64,000 nucleotides of DNA, from assembly GCA_022702705.1 (NCBI GenBank), contig CM040439.1, positions 31,622,930 to 31,686,929 of the forward strand, given 5' to 3'. Below the pieces are notes generated by a model. It had not been told where the DNA came from, did not search any database, and was given only the letters and a program-made list of their open reading frames with translations. Below, one piece after another: positions 20,964-33,245 of the stretch (positions are counted from its first letter, which is position 1; every line of letters starts with the position of its first letter). The position numbers and the translations under genes are program-made. The stretch is from Papilionanthe hookeriana x Papilionanthe teres. Its lineage: Eukaryota; Streptophyta; Magnoliopsida; Asparagales; Orchidaceae.

Positions 20964-22855
20964 TTAAAGTCTTTTCTACACTTTCCTAAGGTGTTAGACG
21001 TTGAGCCACCACTTTGTTTCATAATGATATAAATTATCTAACTTGCAAAGGAACCTCTTTTGTACTTCTTAAAGGAGCATTCTTCAATGTGTGAAGTAAT
21101 CTTCTCTATAGTTTTGAAAGGTCATTCATGTTAGCTTCATAGGAAAAATTATAGTGTGGTAGTTTTACAACATCCTATTTAAACCCAAAGTTTATGACAA
21201 GTTCTTCCAGTAAAGAGGGGGGGGGGGATGGGGACCTTCACCACAATCTCAAAAGCTCATTCATGTTAACATCTCGGGCATGACTGTGATAGGGAGTTAA
21301 CTCATGTTTCATTTAGACATAATTTCTTTAAGAATCACTTCTAGACTAGGAGCAACTTCACAAGTAATGCTTCCTCGATGTTTACCCCCACCATATTGAA
21401 GTTCTTCCTCAAGTGGATCAAGAAGTTGATCTCTTCAAGGTTCGATACATGGGCAATCTTATATGCTCATTTGGAAACAACACCATTGGGGGACCACAAA
21501 AAAAAAAACAAGTTTCCAAATATTATTCTTAAGTATGAATGAAACCATATTTCCAAGAAAAAAGTATGATTAATTTCAACCTACACCCCAATCTTGCTAA
21601 TTGTAGAATATTATCTGACACCTCATTCTGAGCTTAATCTATCCCAAGAGAACTCAATTCAACCTCTTCCATCATAGGCTATAATCATCGAATAGATGTT
21701 TTAACTAACAAACTCAGATGGGTTAAAATTATTTTGTGGATTATCATCTACTTCTTACATTAAAGGCATCTACAACCAAACTTGTTTCAACTAACATCCT
21801 TGGAGAAGTCGAACATTCATATTGGCAGACAAGGTCTCCACCCACACCTTTAGAAGTTGAGCCCAAGAGGCAAGATTGATCGGAAGATACCATACCTCTG
21901 GAAGTCAAGCTTAAGAGTAAAGACTCAATGCAAAGTTATAAACCCTTAAAAGTCAAACTCAAGTGAAAAGAATCAATGGAAAAATACCATTCCTCGGGAA
22001 GACAAGCTTATGAGGTGGGTCATGATGAGAAGATTATAGATAGGTTCCTCACTAGAAAGACTCTAAAAGAGCAAATGTTAGATGTGGACTCCACTAAAAA
22101 ACTTGAGAATGCTACAAACCTCGAATGACACATACATCAAAGCCCTCAAAAGGCTACTAACTTTAGAATGCACAAGTACATCAAAGTCCTCAGAAGGATT
22201 TGTTTCTGTTTCCTTTTTCTCTTTTATATTTGAAGGAGTCGGCAGCTTTTCGATCGTTATATACTTTCCTTTCCCAAATAAATCTTTCTTTCGGATCATA
22301 TGAATGATCAGAAGAAGGAAGGAACTGAAAAATAGAGACATATGTTGATGAAGATAAATAAGAGAAAAGAGAAACATTGAGAATCTTCTTGCGGTAAACC
22401 TCACAAGGATAGGCCAATAATTTCTACCCAAACAAGATCGGTGGAGGCACCTTGTACAAAAATCCATGAAAGAATACCTATGTATGCTACCCATAACCAG
22501 AGATTCAGGTGTATGTGCTTATTATGGGATCAAGAGCACTCTCAAGGGGATGTATCCCACTTGGTTAATTACATCTTGGGGGATACCCAATAATAATCTT
22601 GACAAAAGGGGTTTTTCTTTATATTATCACATACATGGGGAAATAGGACATCGAAGAAAGGTTGTTACATGTGGGAATGCACATATATTTCAAAGCCCTC
22701 GCTAAGCTACTGGGCGTAGGGTCAGCCTCTCACATCCCAAATGGGTTGCGGCTCATCGACACACGGAGCCCACAGAATAACCTAATTCATCTTGATGGGG
22801 ATACCCAAAAAGTCAAAGCTCTTCCAAGCCATGAGGGCAGAGAATAACCTAAATC
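20964..22855. repeat. Noncoding interior of R2 copy 1
   Basis: Matches 29366-30760 in order (ccactttgtttc near 21009 against ctactttgtttc near 29413; tcatgttaacatctcgg near 21262 against 29529). It includes decayed minisatellites: about 21840-22020 (units of the type agaagtcaagcccaagagg...caatgg) and about 22080-22200 (cctcagaaggct-type words). No gag or pol motif was found, so it looks like a non-autonomous element. A G-run of about 12 lies at 21217-21229. Confidence 0.5.
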
Positions 22856-22861
22856 ATCTTC

Positions 22862-25573
22862 ATGTTCACATTTATAGTTCTAATTTGAGATGCTTGATAT
22901 TGCTTTTGTCATTAATGTGTTTACTCTTGTTTGCCGATTTTACACCCACATATACTCATTCATATGTTTAGTCATTCATGATGAATGTTATAATCACTTG
23001 TGTATTTCCCTCATGTTTAATACTGGGATTGTGAGGGTAATTATTTGTCCCTCTTAGTAGTTAGAAAACTAAAAATGAAATTCTATATTGGAATAGTGAG
23101 GGTAATAGATAAGGGATGCTGCAATTTAAAAATTTAAGAATACTTGAATAGCTCTCATTTAAATCTAAGAGAGTTAAATTAAATGAGTTGGCATGTTAAC
23201 ACTGATTTTTAACAAACGTTTTTCTTAAATCTATATAATCAATTCTAGGCCATATAGATATAAGTTAACTAATTATAAAAATTTAATTACTACATATATG
23301 TGACAAAGTACTGAATTACGTTAGGGCTTGAACATAGGCACTGTGATAGGAGCACCTATGTGCCAGAGATTGGGCATATAGGCACTGCCGCTAGGAAACT
23401 AAGCACTGAGAATCAAGCAAAAACTGTTCAAAATATATTGAACTTGGAAAGTGTGCGTTGTGACTGAGTGAGTAGGTGCTACGTCGAAAGCACCTAGGTG
23501 CTATCTCTAGTCACCTAGGTATCTGATGCCCTTGTTCTAAATTCTGTAACTAGCTACTAGGTGCCAATTTACATATATTGACAGTTTATGCAGTTGGGAC
23601 GTGTCTCTTTGCTGGGAGAAGTATAAAAACGCTGGAAACAAAGTATGAAGGGTATTTATCTGCATTCTGAAGCATGGAGCATTGAAGAGGACCAAAGATA
23701 CTTTTCAACGAGTTTTGAAGTGAAGGATGGAGAGATTTGAGATGATCAAGAGGTGTATTCACTACTTGTTTTTTTATCCTTCAATCTTGTTTTGTAAAAG
23801 AAGGAGATAAGTACATTTGATGTTTGGATTTTCATTTGAACTTGTGAGAAAACTTGGTATGTGATTTTTATGTTTAATTCAAAGTTTGATGTGATGGTTT
23901 TTATAATAAGGAATGAGTAAATCATATATTTCTTCCTTGAATTGAATAGTGGTAGGATAGAATTGAAACCATCTATGTGATTCGATATGAATTGTCTTTA
24001 TAGTGTTGAGTTAACCCATTTGCTTTTTCTACTTTCTACCAAGCCAGTAGGAATGTTGACATCCTTCATGAACATTGAGAAATGGAAGGATAGTTACTGG
24101 AATGAAAGAGGTTAACCTCTTGAAAACATTGGAATATGAATATTTCCATTAAGTTTAATCTAATGTTTAAGGAGATAATATTCAATTGGGTTGAAAACTA
24201 AACTCTTGATAGTCAAATTTTTTTAGAATTTTGGAAGAGGATAAGGAAAAGGATATTTCCTATTTGACACTAATTCTAATCATAGTTTCATTTATACTCT
24301 CCACTTGATCAATTTAAAGGGGAAACCACTCAAAACATGAATTTCTTAAAAAACTCTCATTGTCCTGCTAGGATATACTTGTTTTAAAATTGAAATAGAA
24401 CAAAACATTTCCTTAGCATCAACAAATTGAACCATTCAGGCTAGGACCGTTGATAGTAAACTTGAACTTTTTCTTTTCGGATTCATCTCGCTCCATGTGG
24501 GATCGAATATCGATACCCATAACTTATATTGGATACTATCGATATGACAACTATACTTGCATGAGTTTTCATTGCTTTACTACACTTGGTTTGTATCATT
24601 TAACCGATCGACCTATCTTTAGTCAGGCGGGGATCCTAAAACAATCAGCTTCATGCATTGTAGTTTTCTACCAGATTATTGAATTTCACCTTTCCCTCCT
24701 AAATTGTTTGATCACTTTGAGATTCATGCTTCCAATCTTAATGTATACAATTTTTAAGTTAAAATTGTATTTTTAGCCATCTAATCAAAATAATAAAAGT
24801 TAAAATTGATCAATTTTAGATTCACTAGAAATTATTTTAATTCAAAATTTTTTTGGCTCAACTCTAACTTTAATCATTGATTCTATGTTGAAGAGGTTTT
24901 GAACATGCAACAAATCAAGATTGAACTGATCAAACTGATCTAATTTCTAGAACCACGATTCCACTAGAAGTTCTTACTATAATGGAGATGAGATCACCAT
25001 TGTTCGATCATCATCATCCAAGCATCATCACACGAATGTATCATCTAGTAAATATCATCTAGTTGTCTTCATCAACTACCATAATCTGATTACTAACATT
25101 CGATCATTTTTGCTCAATCGACATCGCCTAATCATTTTCATTAGACAACTATCCCTCGACTATTAATTGTATCTCCCATTACTTTTAGCTTTAACAATCA
25201 TTAAAGATTAACTCTCGTACATCATTTTGTAATCTTATCTTCTCCAAATAAAAATAAAATCTAATTTTTATAATCTCAAGTTTCTCAACCAACATAGTAT
25301 GCTAGTTCTTTTACTTTTTAAGATTTCTTTTACCTAAAAATCTGATATCTCAGATAAAAAACTATCATACTTCTGGGGACGCTATTTAATTATAGTTCTT
25401 AACTTATCAATTTTATTACTAATAGCATGATTAATAATCTATATTGTTGCAGCTTCTCCATTACATGGCCTTATATTTGATTATGTAAATGGCGTAAAAT
25501 ACTCATGCTATTTAATATTTTTTTATACTGTAGAGCCACTGCATCATATGAGAGTAATTATTGATCTCACCAG
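22862..25573 (+). repeat. Upstream half of segmental duplication unit B
   Basis: Matches 8311-12040, from tcatgttcacatttatag (22861) through gtataaaaacgctggaaaca (23621), ccatgtgggatcgaata (24493) and the cluster at 24950-25190. The old LTR-like sequence in unit A is present here too, so it was in place before duplication. No coding sequence. Confidence 0.7.
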
Positions 25574-25608
25574 CCAATAATTGAGCAGTAATAATTCTAT
25601 ATATATAT
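25574..25608 (+). promoter_or_regulatory. CCAAT box and TATA box of locus B
   Basis: CCAAT at 25574-25578 and TATATATATAT at 25598-25608, about 93 bp before the ATG. Order and spacing are conserved with loci A and C. Confidence 0.65.
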
Positions 25609-25700
25609 TAGTTCCTGGAATTTAGAATCCAAGACTCATTCGAATTCATACAATTAAGCAATTATTAAGCTTCCCAACCTCCCCCACTCCACCATCCGCC

Positions 25701-27325
25701 ATGGAGGACATCTCCATCTTCTCCTGCTTAGCTCTCCTTCTTTCCTTCCTCATAACCAAACTAATACTAAACAACAGCAATAACAGGAGGAAGAATCTCC
25801 CTCCAAGCCCACCAAATTCCCTTCCCATCCTCGGCCACCTCTACCTCCTCAAGAAGCCACTACACCAGTCCCTTGCCCATCACGCATCCCTACACGGCCC
25901 GATTCTCCTCCTCCGCTTCGGAATACGCCCCGTCCTCATCATCTCCTCTGCCTCCCTCGCCAACGAATGTTTCACCACAAACGACCTCCCCTTTGCGAAC
26001 CGCCCCAAATTTCCGTCTGCCAGCCTCACAACCTACAACTACACCAGCCTTGATTCGACATCATATGGCCCTCAATGGCGCGATATGCGCCGCATAGCCA
26101 ACCTAGAAGTCCTTTCAGGCCCTCGTCTCGCCTATTTCTCGGATGTTCGTGCCGACGAGGCCCGAGCACTAGCCCGTCAACTCTTTCATGATTCCAATCA
26201 TGAGGATTTCACGAGGGTGGAGCTTAGGCCACTACTTTCTGGTCTAGCCATGAACGTGTTAATGAAGATGATAGTCGGGAAGAGATACTACGGGAAAGAA
26301 TCCATGGACAACGAGGCACGACGGTTCAGGGAGTTAGTACAAGAGGCTTCCACCCTCGACGGTGCTTCTAATGTTGGTGATTTCCTTCCTTCTGTGATCG
26401 GGTGGTTTGCACGGCGAAGAGTGCAAAGTAGAAAAGCACAAATTCATAGCTACAAAGACAGTTTTATACAAGCCCTTCTAGAGGAGCGCAGGAAGATGAT
26501 GAAAGAAGAAGTAGGAGATTTGGCAGAGAAAGAGAGGATTAATAAAACAATGATAGAAGCCATTTTAGCGCTCCAAAAAACCTATCCCGAGAAATACAAC
26601 GATCATTTCATCAAGTCGCTTGTTACAGTATTTGATACTAAAGCTTTTTGGCCAATTTTCTCTTTAGCTTTTCCTTAATTAACACGGTCTTTGTTTCTCT
26701 TTTGTAGACCTTAATATCAGCAGGAATAGACACTTCCTCAAACGCCATAGAATGGGCAATGTCTCTTCTTCTAAACAACCCCGAGAAACTCGAGAAATCC
26801 AAGGAAGAAATCGATGAAAAACTAGGGCATGGTCATCTTATTGAAGAATCAGATCTCGCCAAGCTTCCATATCTCCATTGCATCATCAACGAGACACTTC
26901 GAATGTATCCTGTAGGTCCTCTTCTTGGACCTCACGAATCGCTGGACGAATGTAAGGTAGGTGGCTATAATATACCGAAGGGAACTATGCTTTTGGTGAA
27001 TGCTTATATGATTCAAAGGGATCCAACGATATGGTCGGAGCCGACTAAATTTCTTCCTGAAAGATTTCTTCATAACAACAAAGTGGAAGAAGGGAAGATG
27101 ATTCCCTTTGGAATGGGGAGAAGAAGATGTCCGGGTGAAGGACTTGCCATGAAAGAGGTGGGTTTAGTTTTGGGTACTTTGATTCAGTGTTTTGAGTGGA
27201 GAAGAATTGGATCGGAAGAGGTGGACATGAAAGAAGGCTCCGGTCTCATAATGCCGAAAGCCTATCCTCTGGAAGCAATGTTCAGGCCACGCCAAGCCAT
27301 GATTTCCACTTTATCTCAACTATAA
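25701..27325 (+). CDS. CYP81-like cytochrome P450, locus B (two exons, intact)
   Basis: Exon 1 is 25701-26627 (309 codons), the intron 26628-26707 (80 bp, GT...AG, phase 0), and exon 2 26708-27325 (205 codons plus TAA), giving 514 residues, normal for plant microsomal P450s. Start context gccATGG is strong. Seen in order: membrane anchor (about 5-24), Pro-rich hinge (33-47), C-helix WRDMRR (126-131), I-helix AGIDTS (314-319), K-helix ETLR (371-374), PERF (426-429), and heme loop PFGMGRRRCPGE with Cys450 as iron ligand. Single-intron structure, hinge sequence and the KVGGYNIPKGTMLLVN segment fit the CYP81 family. Members are ER-bound monooxygenases using NADPH-P450 reductase, known in isoflavonoid, lignan, glucosinolate and herbicide metabolism. 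The substrate cannot be told from sequence. All key residues are present, so the product is probably active. Confidence 0.96.
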
Positions 27326-27985
27326 AATACTCAATGTAATTAAGTCATTTAAGAGGATCGTAAAAATAAATGCGTGGTTTGGGTGCATTGAAGTGATCTA
27401 GGATGTGTTTGCGGTGTTGGTGGTCATGCGACACCACACTATATTTGTTTTGCAAAACTGTATTTTGTCTGTATTTTCAAAAAACTATAACTGAAAGCTG
27501 TATTTTGCCACTGGACCTGACTACTTTTTATATAATGGTTCTTCTTCAGTAGCTTAACAGTTACTTCTTCAAACAACTGCAACTGTCCTAAAAAGGCCCT
27601 TAGAAAAGATAATGCTTTATTTATTTGATATTTTTTAACGCCTAGATTTAGTGTTTGAATTCTTGGATGAGTGAAATACATGTATTTCTGGTAGCCTGAA
27701 ATTATGTTTGAAGACTCTGTACAATTTATGAATAAAACATTTCTTTCGATTAGAAAAAAAAAAAAAGTTTGCAACTCTTCTTTTATTTAATGGACATTCA
27801 TTCTGTAAAAAGCTTTTAAGGCTTTGAATTAACTAATCCAAAAATTTAACGGATAATATCTTTGTATTCACTGTATTTATAATATAATGTTTTTAAGAAG
27901 CAACCTTAGAGTTATTTGAATAGATTTTAAATATATGTAAAGATATTATTATTTTCTGTTTTGATCCAAGTTTTAAATCAATATA
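27326..27985 (+). other. 3' flank of locus B with a 0.3-kb insertion
   Basis: AATAAA at 27365-27370 is a possible polyadenylation signal, shared with locus A. Relative to the flank of locus A, about 27398-27690 is extra sequence, starting near ggatgtgtttgcgg. After it the alignment resumes at gcctgaaatta (27693). A run of 13 A lies near 27753-27766. The insert has no coding potential and could be a small MITE or SINE; clear terminal repeats were not found. Confidence 0.5.
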
Positions 27986-28213
27986 AAACTTAAACCTAGG
28001 TGGCCAGGCAGGGCGACAATGGCACCTGGAGACTACTAGCAGTAGTCAGCCGACAAGCAGTGTCATCAACAATTCCTGTAGCAATGGAAAACCAACTGGT
28101 TGCAATGGCGGCAGAATATTACGTGTGGATAATGCACATAGAGTTGCATACAGAAGCCAATATAAAAAAATATTTTTTATTGTTATTTTATTTCAAACAT
28201 TTCCATGAAACAG
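27986..28213. other. Unassigned spacer
   Basis: No gene, repeat or motif recognised. A short open frame (28000-28251) has no family features. Confidence 0.4.
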
Positions 28214-29337
28214 TGTGGTCAGACCCGGCCCGCCATAGGCTATTGGCGTGAAAAATAATATTTGTAAAAAAAACGTACTAGAAATTTAAAAACAAATATA
28301 GAAAATTTTTACAACCTTTAGGGTTATGATCAACTCAGGAAGAAGCTATTCTCATTGTCGAAACTCGAAAAGAAAACTTGAGGATGAAGAACAAATGGAA
28401 CACTAACTTGATCAAGTCGGATGACATATCTACTTCTCTCTCTGGTGATGATATGATAGAATAGAGCTCATTGGTAGGTTTCAAACACACTTTTATTTAT
28501 ATAGTTGATACGTCATTAACGAATTTTCAACAATGGACACGAATCTCAAAGCATGAAACAGACCTTGGGATGATATTTTTAAGCTAGAAATATTCGAGCT
28601 TCAATTAAGAGTCATACAGAACTCTGATTTCAGCAAAATTACAGTCAAACTTTTTTGGATACATTTAGAAAGCCAAATGATTTTTGAATGCGGTGATTTC
28701 ATAGTTGAAGCCAGTATCTTGGAAAGACAAATCTAGTGAGCCCAAGTTTTGTTGAATTCTGATATCATTAAGGCACTCAAATTTCTATCAAACACCGTTT
28801 GATCGAAGGAAGCTATCTGGACCGTCCAATCAAAGTAGTTCATGTTGCTGCATTAATTACACATAAAATACTATAAATAGAACCCCACCCCTCTCATGGG
28901 GGGAGGAGAGCTTGGGGCTTGAGAAAGAAATTGAAGCTTTGAGAAGAAGCTGAAGTTCAGCATCACTCCTACCACCATCTATCACTACTAGCTACCGTTG
29001 ATCATCGCCGACCACCGTCAACCACCACCTACCGGCCTCTACCGATCACCATCGGCTTCTACTCACTTCTTACAACAAGTTCATTCGCACGTTGATATTT
29101 AATTCAGAAGACTTTGTAACCATTTCCCGCCTATGAGATAAGGGGTCTCTGTAATCATCAACTGATAGTGGATCTTTTACGGTTGGGTCAGGCCTCATGG
29201 TTTTTCCCTTTATGGGTTTTCCACGTAAAAATTCATGGTGTCCTTATCAGTTATTATCTTTCATGTGAGTGTATGTAGAATTCTTATTCAACATTAAGAT
29301 GATAATCCATTGCTCAACTGCCGCGAATCTTCTAACA
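28214..29337 (+). repeat. Gypsy-like LTR, family R2, copy 2 (about 1.1 kb)
   Basis: Probably starts at tgtggtcagacccgg (28214) and ends cttctaaca at 29337. The primer-binding-site-like TAGCGCCATCTGTGGGAA follows (29348-29365). A TATA-like ctataaatag lies near 28871-28880. Aligns with copy 1 from about 28530 onward. The start is a guess from the TG and the GC-rich opening. Confidence 0.55.
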
Positions 29338-29347
29338 CTCATCATTT

Positions 29348-31440
29348 TAGCGCCATCTGTGGGAAGTGAAGTCTCGTTCGAAATTATCTTCAACTCTAAC
29401 ACACTGAGCCCCTACTTTGTTTCTCAATGATGTACATCATCCAACTGGCTAAGGAACCTTCTTTACATTTTGAAGATCATCTTCAAAGCATTCGGGGCCA
29501 ACATTCACTGAAGTCTCGAAATATCGTTCATGTTAACGTCCCAGGTATGATTGTAGCTTGGTTGTCTTCTCACATCTTATTCAAAAAAAGTCTTTAATAA
29601 CCTTCATTGTACTCTCGAAAGGTTGTTCAAGTTAACGATTCGAGCACGACTGTGGTAGGTAGTCATCTCACATTTCATTCAGAAAATAAGGCTTTGAAAA
29701 CCGCTCTTAGACAGAGGGCAATCTTCATCGAAAATAATGCTTCTTCAACTAAATCAATAAGTTGATCTATTTAAGGCTCGATACATGGGTTGTTTTACAA
29801 GATCTCATGGAAAATGCCCCTGCTGGGGCCAAAAAATGCAGAAGCAGCAACTAACGAGTTGTCAAATACTATTCTTGAATATCACTACAACCATATTTCC
29901 AATAAAATATAAAGTCCATTTAGAGCTACTCCACAGTCTCGAGAAACACAAAGCATCTCTGATTTAATCAATCCCAACAAGACTCAATTTGACCTCTTCT
30001 ATTACAGGCTGCAGTCATCAAGCAATAGCTTTGACATACAGTCTCGAATAAGTCAAAATTCCTTGTTTGATTTCCTTCAAACTCTTCCATAACACGTTAC
30101 ATTCGTCAAGCAAAGCTTGGACCAACAACTTATGATAGGTCAACCATCCTCAATAGATTTTTATATGACTTTATCCGTTACGGGTTAATATTGTAGAGCA
30201 TCTCTGGTCACACAACTCAAAAATGGTCTTACATCCTTAATGTATTCTCCTTTCAATCATGCCCTTAGAAGTCAAGCCTGAGAGGCAACACTTGATAATA
30301 AGATCCGGTAACTTTGGAAGTTAAGCCAGGGTAGCAAGAGTCAATGTGAAGCTATGGTGCTCCTGGAAGACAAGACCAGGAAGTAAGTCTCAGTAGGAAG
30401 CTACCATGCTCTTAGAAGTCAAGCCCGAGAGGTGAAACTCAATGGGAAGATCTGGTACCCCTCAAATTTAAGCCCAGGAGGCAAAACTCGATAGGAATTT
30501 AATGTGCTCCAAAGCTACCATGGCCCTAGAAGACGAGTCCAATAGGCAAGTTTCGAAAGGATGCTAGTATTGGATAGGGTCCTTACTAAAAAGACTCTAA
30601 GAGAGCAAGTAGTTGAGAGGGTCTTCACTGAAAGACCTCAGAATGCTACAAGCCTCAGAAAGGCATAGGTACACCAAAAACCTCATAAAACTACAAGCCT
30701 CATAAGACACAGGCACATTAAAAACCTCAGAAGGCTACAAGCCGTAGAAGGTATCAGTTCATTTCAAGCTCCTAAAATGCATAAGCTTAAGAGGGGACAA
30801 CCTTGGAAGGCACGAGCCTCAGAAGGTACGTGATTCTTCATTTTATAAAGTGTGTATATTAACTTCAATTGTAGAATTTTGTACGATTGAGAAGCCACGG
30901 GAACGTCAGAAGTAACGTTAAATATGTACAAAGAAATACAATATCATCCTCTATAAATGTCACATCAGATGATTAAAAAGGCTATAAAGACCAACAAGAA
31001 ATGTTACAAATGCTACAAGAGATGTCGCCTCTACAGAAGTACGAAATTCTCCCACTGAATGCACAGCAAAAAAACTCTAGCATTTCTTCATCTCTACCGA
31101 AATAACTATAGAATCAACAAGTAAGAAGGTCCCGAGTCACCTACTGGGAAAGGATGAAGATTAATTTCTTCATCTCAGCGATGCGGAAGAAGATCTCGTT
31201 ATTCCCTGCTACACAGGACGAGAACAACTTTCTTCTGCACCGCAACATAAAAGAGGATCCCGTTGATCGCCTGCTATATCAGACGGGGAAAACTTTCTTT
31301 TGTGTCATAACACAAAAAAAGGATCACGTGGCTAGAAGTCATAAAACGTTTCAATGCACATTTTGGATAAAATCAGGGTTTGTGTTATTTCGCCTCGGAG
31401 TGGTTCAGTACACCCATCGTCAATAAAACCCTAATATAAA
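29348..31440. repeat. Noncoding interior of R2 copy 2 with minisatellites
   Basis: Follows R2 copy 1 as far as about 30760. It carries three decayed tandem arrays: about 30260-30530 (units of about 50-60 bp with agaagtcaagcc...gaggc...caatggga), about 30640-30830 (cctcagaaggctacaag-type units), and about 31130-31330 (about 65-bp units with ctgctacac/ctgctatat and ttcttctgcacc/ttcttttgtgtc). No gag-pol motif is seen. The 90-residue open frame at 31154-31426 spans the last array and is judged noncoding. Confidence 0.5.
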
Positions 31441-32560
31441 ACCTATACAATATTCATTTTTGAATTAATGGGACCAAAATTTGTCATATTTAGTCTCCCA
31501 TAGATTACATATCGCTAAAACCCTACATCGGAGATTTTTTGCCAAAATTGGGTTTACCAAGCCAGACAGGAAAGTAGGGGCCAGTCCTAGCGCCTAGGCT
31601 CCAATCCCATGGAAATTAGGAGATGAAATGTTGATTGGCTCTACTGCAAAGAAGAAGAGGTTTGGTGGAGTGAAATTACTAGAGGGGTGCTCTTATCAAG
31701 GAGAAAGAAAAGCTTCTTCCTTTCAACTTCATTTCTTCCTTTCTTCCTTCTTATTTTCTTCTTCTTCATCCATCAATCTCTTGAGAAAAGGGTGATGAAA
31801 GCCTTCAAGGAGCTTCTAGAGGGATTAGTGTTATATCTCCTTCGGAAGAAGGAGAGCTTCATCCCTCTTTGAAGGAGAAGGAAATTTATCTCTTCTAAGG
31901 GGAAAGGAGAGTTTCTTCCCAACATGGTAGGAGCAGAGAACAAGCAAAGAAAATGCCTCACCAAATGTTACGAAGGTGAAACCCCTAAAACCTCTTTCAT
32001 TTTTCATTCCTATAGCTCCTTAGGTCTGGATGATAGAGATTTAAAGACCCAAGTTTTTTGTTGGAGGAAAAGCCCCTCATGTTTAGATCTTATTGTTGAA
32101 AATCCCGATGAATATTGAGCTCTCTCTAATCCCTAGAACAAAAACTCAGTCAACTGGGAACCTAGAACCCTATGATCATTATATGGCTTAAACACTTGAT
32201 GAATGAGTTGAAGCAACCTTGATCTAGAGAACGAGAAAATCCTTTGGTTCTCGTTTCCAAGAGATATAGGTTATCTACTCATTGAAAATTCATTTGCACT
32301 TGCCAGATAATTTGAGGTAGGCTCCCTATTGCATTGCATAACGGATGGTAACTCTGAATTCATCAAGCCTTAGATCCTATGTGAGAATGCTACGATGAGG
32401 TTCAAACATGTTGCTTTGTATTTACTTTTATTGCTTTCATGAAGCTTTACATGTAGCACTTTGCACATGTCACCACGATCATGTGTCATTTTGATTTAAT
32501 GGACTACCAGGGCAAAATCAATCAATTAAAAGGGGTTAGAATGACTGCCAATGTCCCATC
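31441..32560. other. Noncoding stretch, pyrimidine- and purine-rich patches
   Basis: About 31690-31900 alternates tcttcc- and gaaggaga-rich runs. Otherwise nothing is recognised. It may be the 5' part of the long-LTR-like block that ends near 36070. Confidence 0.35.
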
Positions 32561-32563
32561 AAC

Positions 32564-33245
32564 CAAGCACTTCAGTTTTATCAGCCCTCAAGGCCTGATA
32601 GACTGATCAATGTTGGTTTGATCAGCCACCAAGGTCTAATCAACCAAACATTTCAGTTTGATTGGCCGTCAAGGCTCGATCGACTAATCAAATGTGTTTG
32701 ATCGACCACCAAGGCTCAATCAACCAAACACTTCGATCCGATTGGGTGACCAGCCCAATCGACTATTCAAATGGGTTTGATCGACCACCAAGAACCGATC
32801 AACCAAACACATCGATTCGATCAGCCACCAAGGCCCGATCAACTAATCATTTTGAGTTTGAATGGCCACCAAGCTCCGATCAAAAACCCACTTTGGTTTG
32901 ATCGGCCACCAAATTCGATCAATAACCCACGTTGTTTGATAGGCCATAAAGGCTCGATTAAACTATCAATTTGGGTTCGATCATCCACCTCAGCCCGATC
33001 GACCGATCAAATGGGTTTAATCGGCCACCAAGGTCTGATCAACAAAACACTTCAGTTTGGTCAGCCACCAAGGCTCAAACGATCGATCAAATGGGTTTGA
33101 TCAGTCACTAAAGTTCAATTAACCAAACAGTTTGATTCAATCAGCTGCTAAGACCCGAGCGATCAATCAATATTGGTTTAATCAACCACCAAATTCCAAT
33201 TAACCAATTACTTTTGTTTTAATCAGCTACCTAGGCTTGATCAAC
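32564..33245. repeat. Minisatellite with about 40-bp monomers in alternating pairs (about 80 bp)
   Basis: About 17 degenerate copies of a monomer around gatcggccaccaaggctcgatc. Two monomer types alternate over most of the array. One ends in accaaacacttcag and the other in actaatcaaatggg, giving a dimer of about 80 bp. Two overlapping open frames (32662-32901, 32771-33100) read through it in different phases. They are explained by the repeat lacking stops rather than by coding. Confidence 0.85.

Noticed and set aside
21217..21229. G-run as a possible G-quadruplex
   Set aside because: A single homopolymer run without further G tracts nearby; it may also be an assembly length error.
22078..22494. 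138-residue minus-strand open frame
   Set aside because: It crosses the decayed minisatellite of R2 copy 1 and unrelated sequence; no recognisable domain.
31154..31426. 90-residue open frame
   Set aside because: It spans an array of about 65-bp units in a noncoding element; the protein sequence has no known features.
32662..33100. Repeat protein candidate (79 and 109 residues)
   Set aside because: The frames are in different phases of a minisatellite without stops; no start context, no continuation outside the array.
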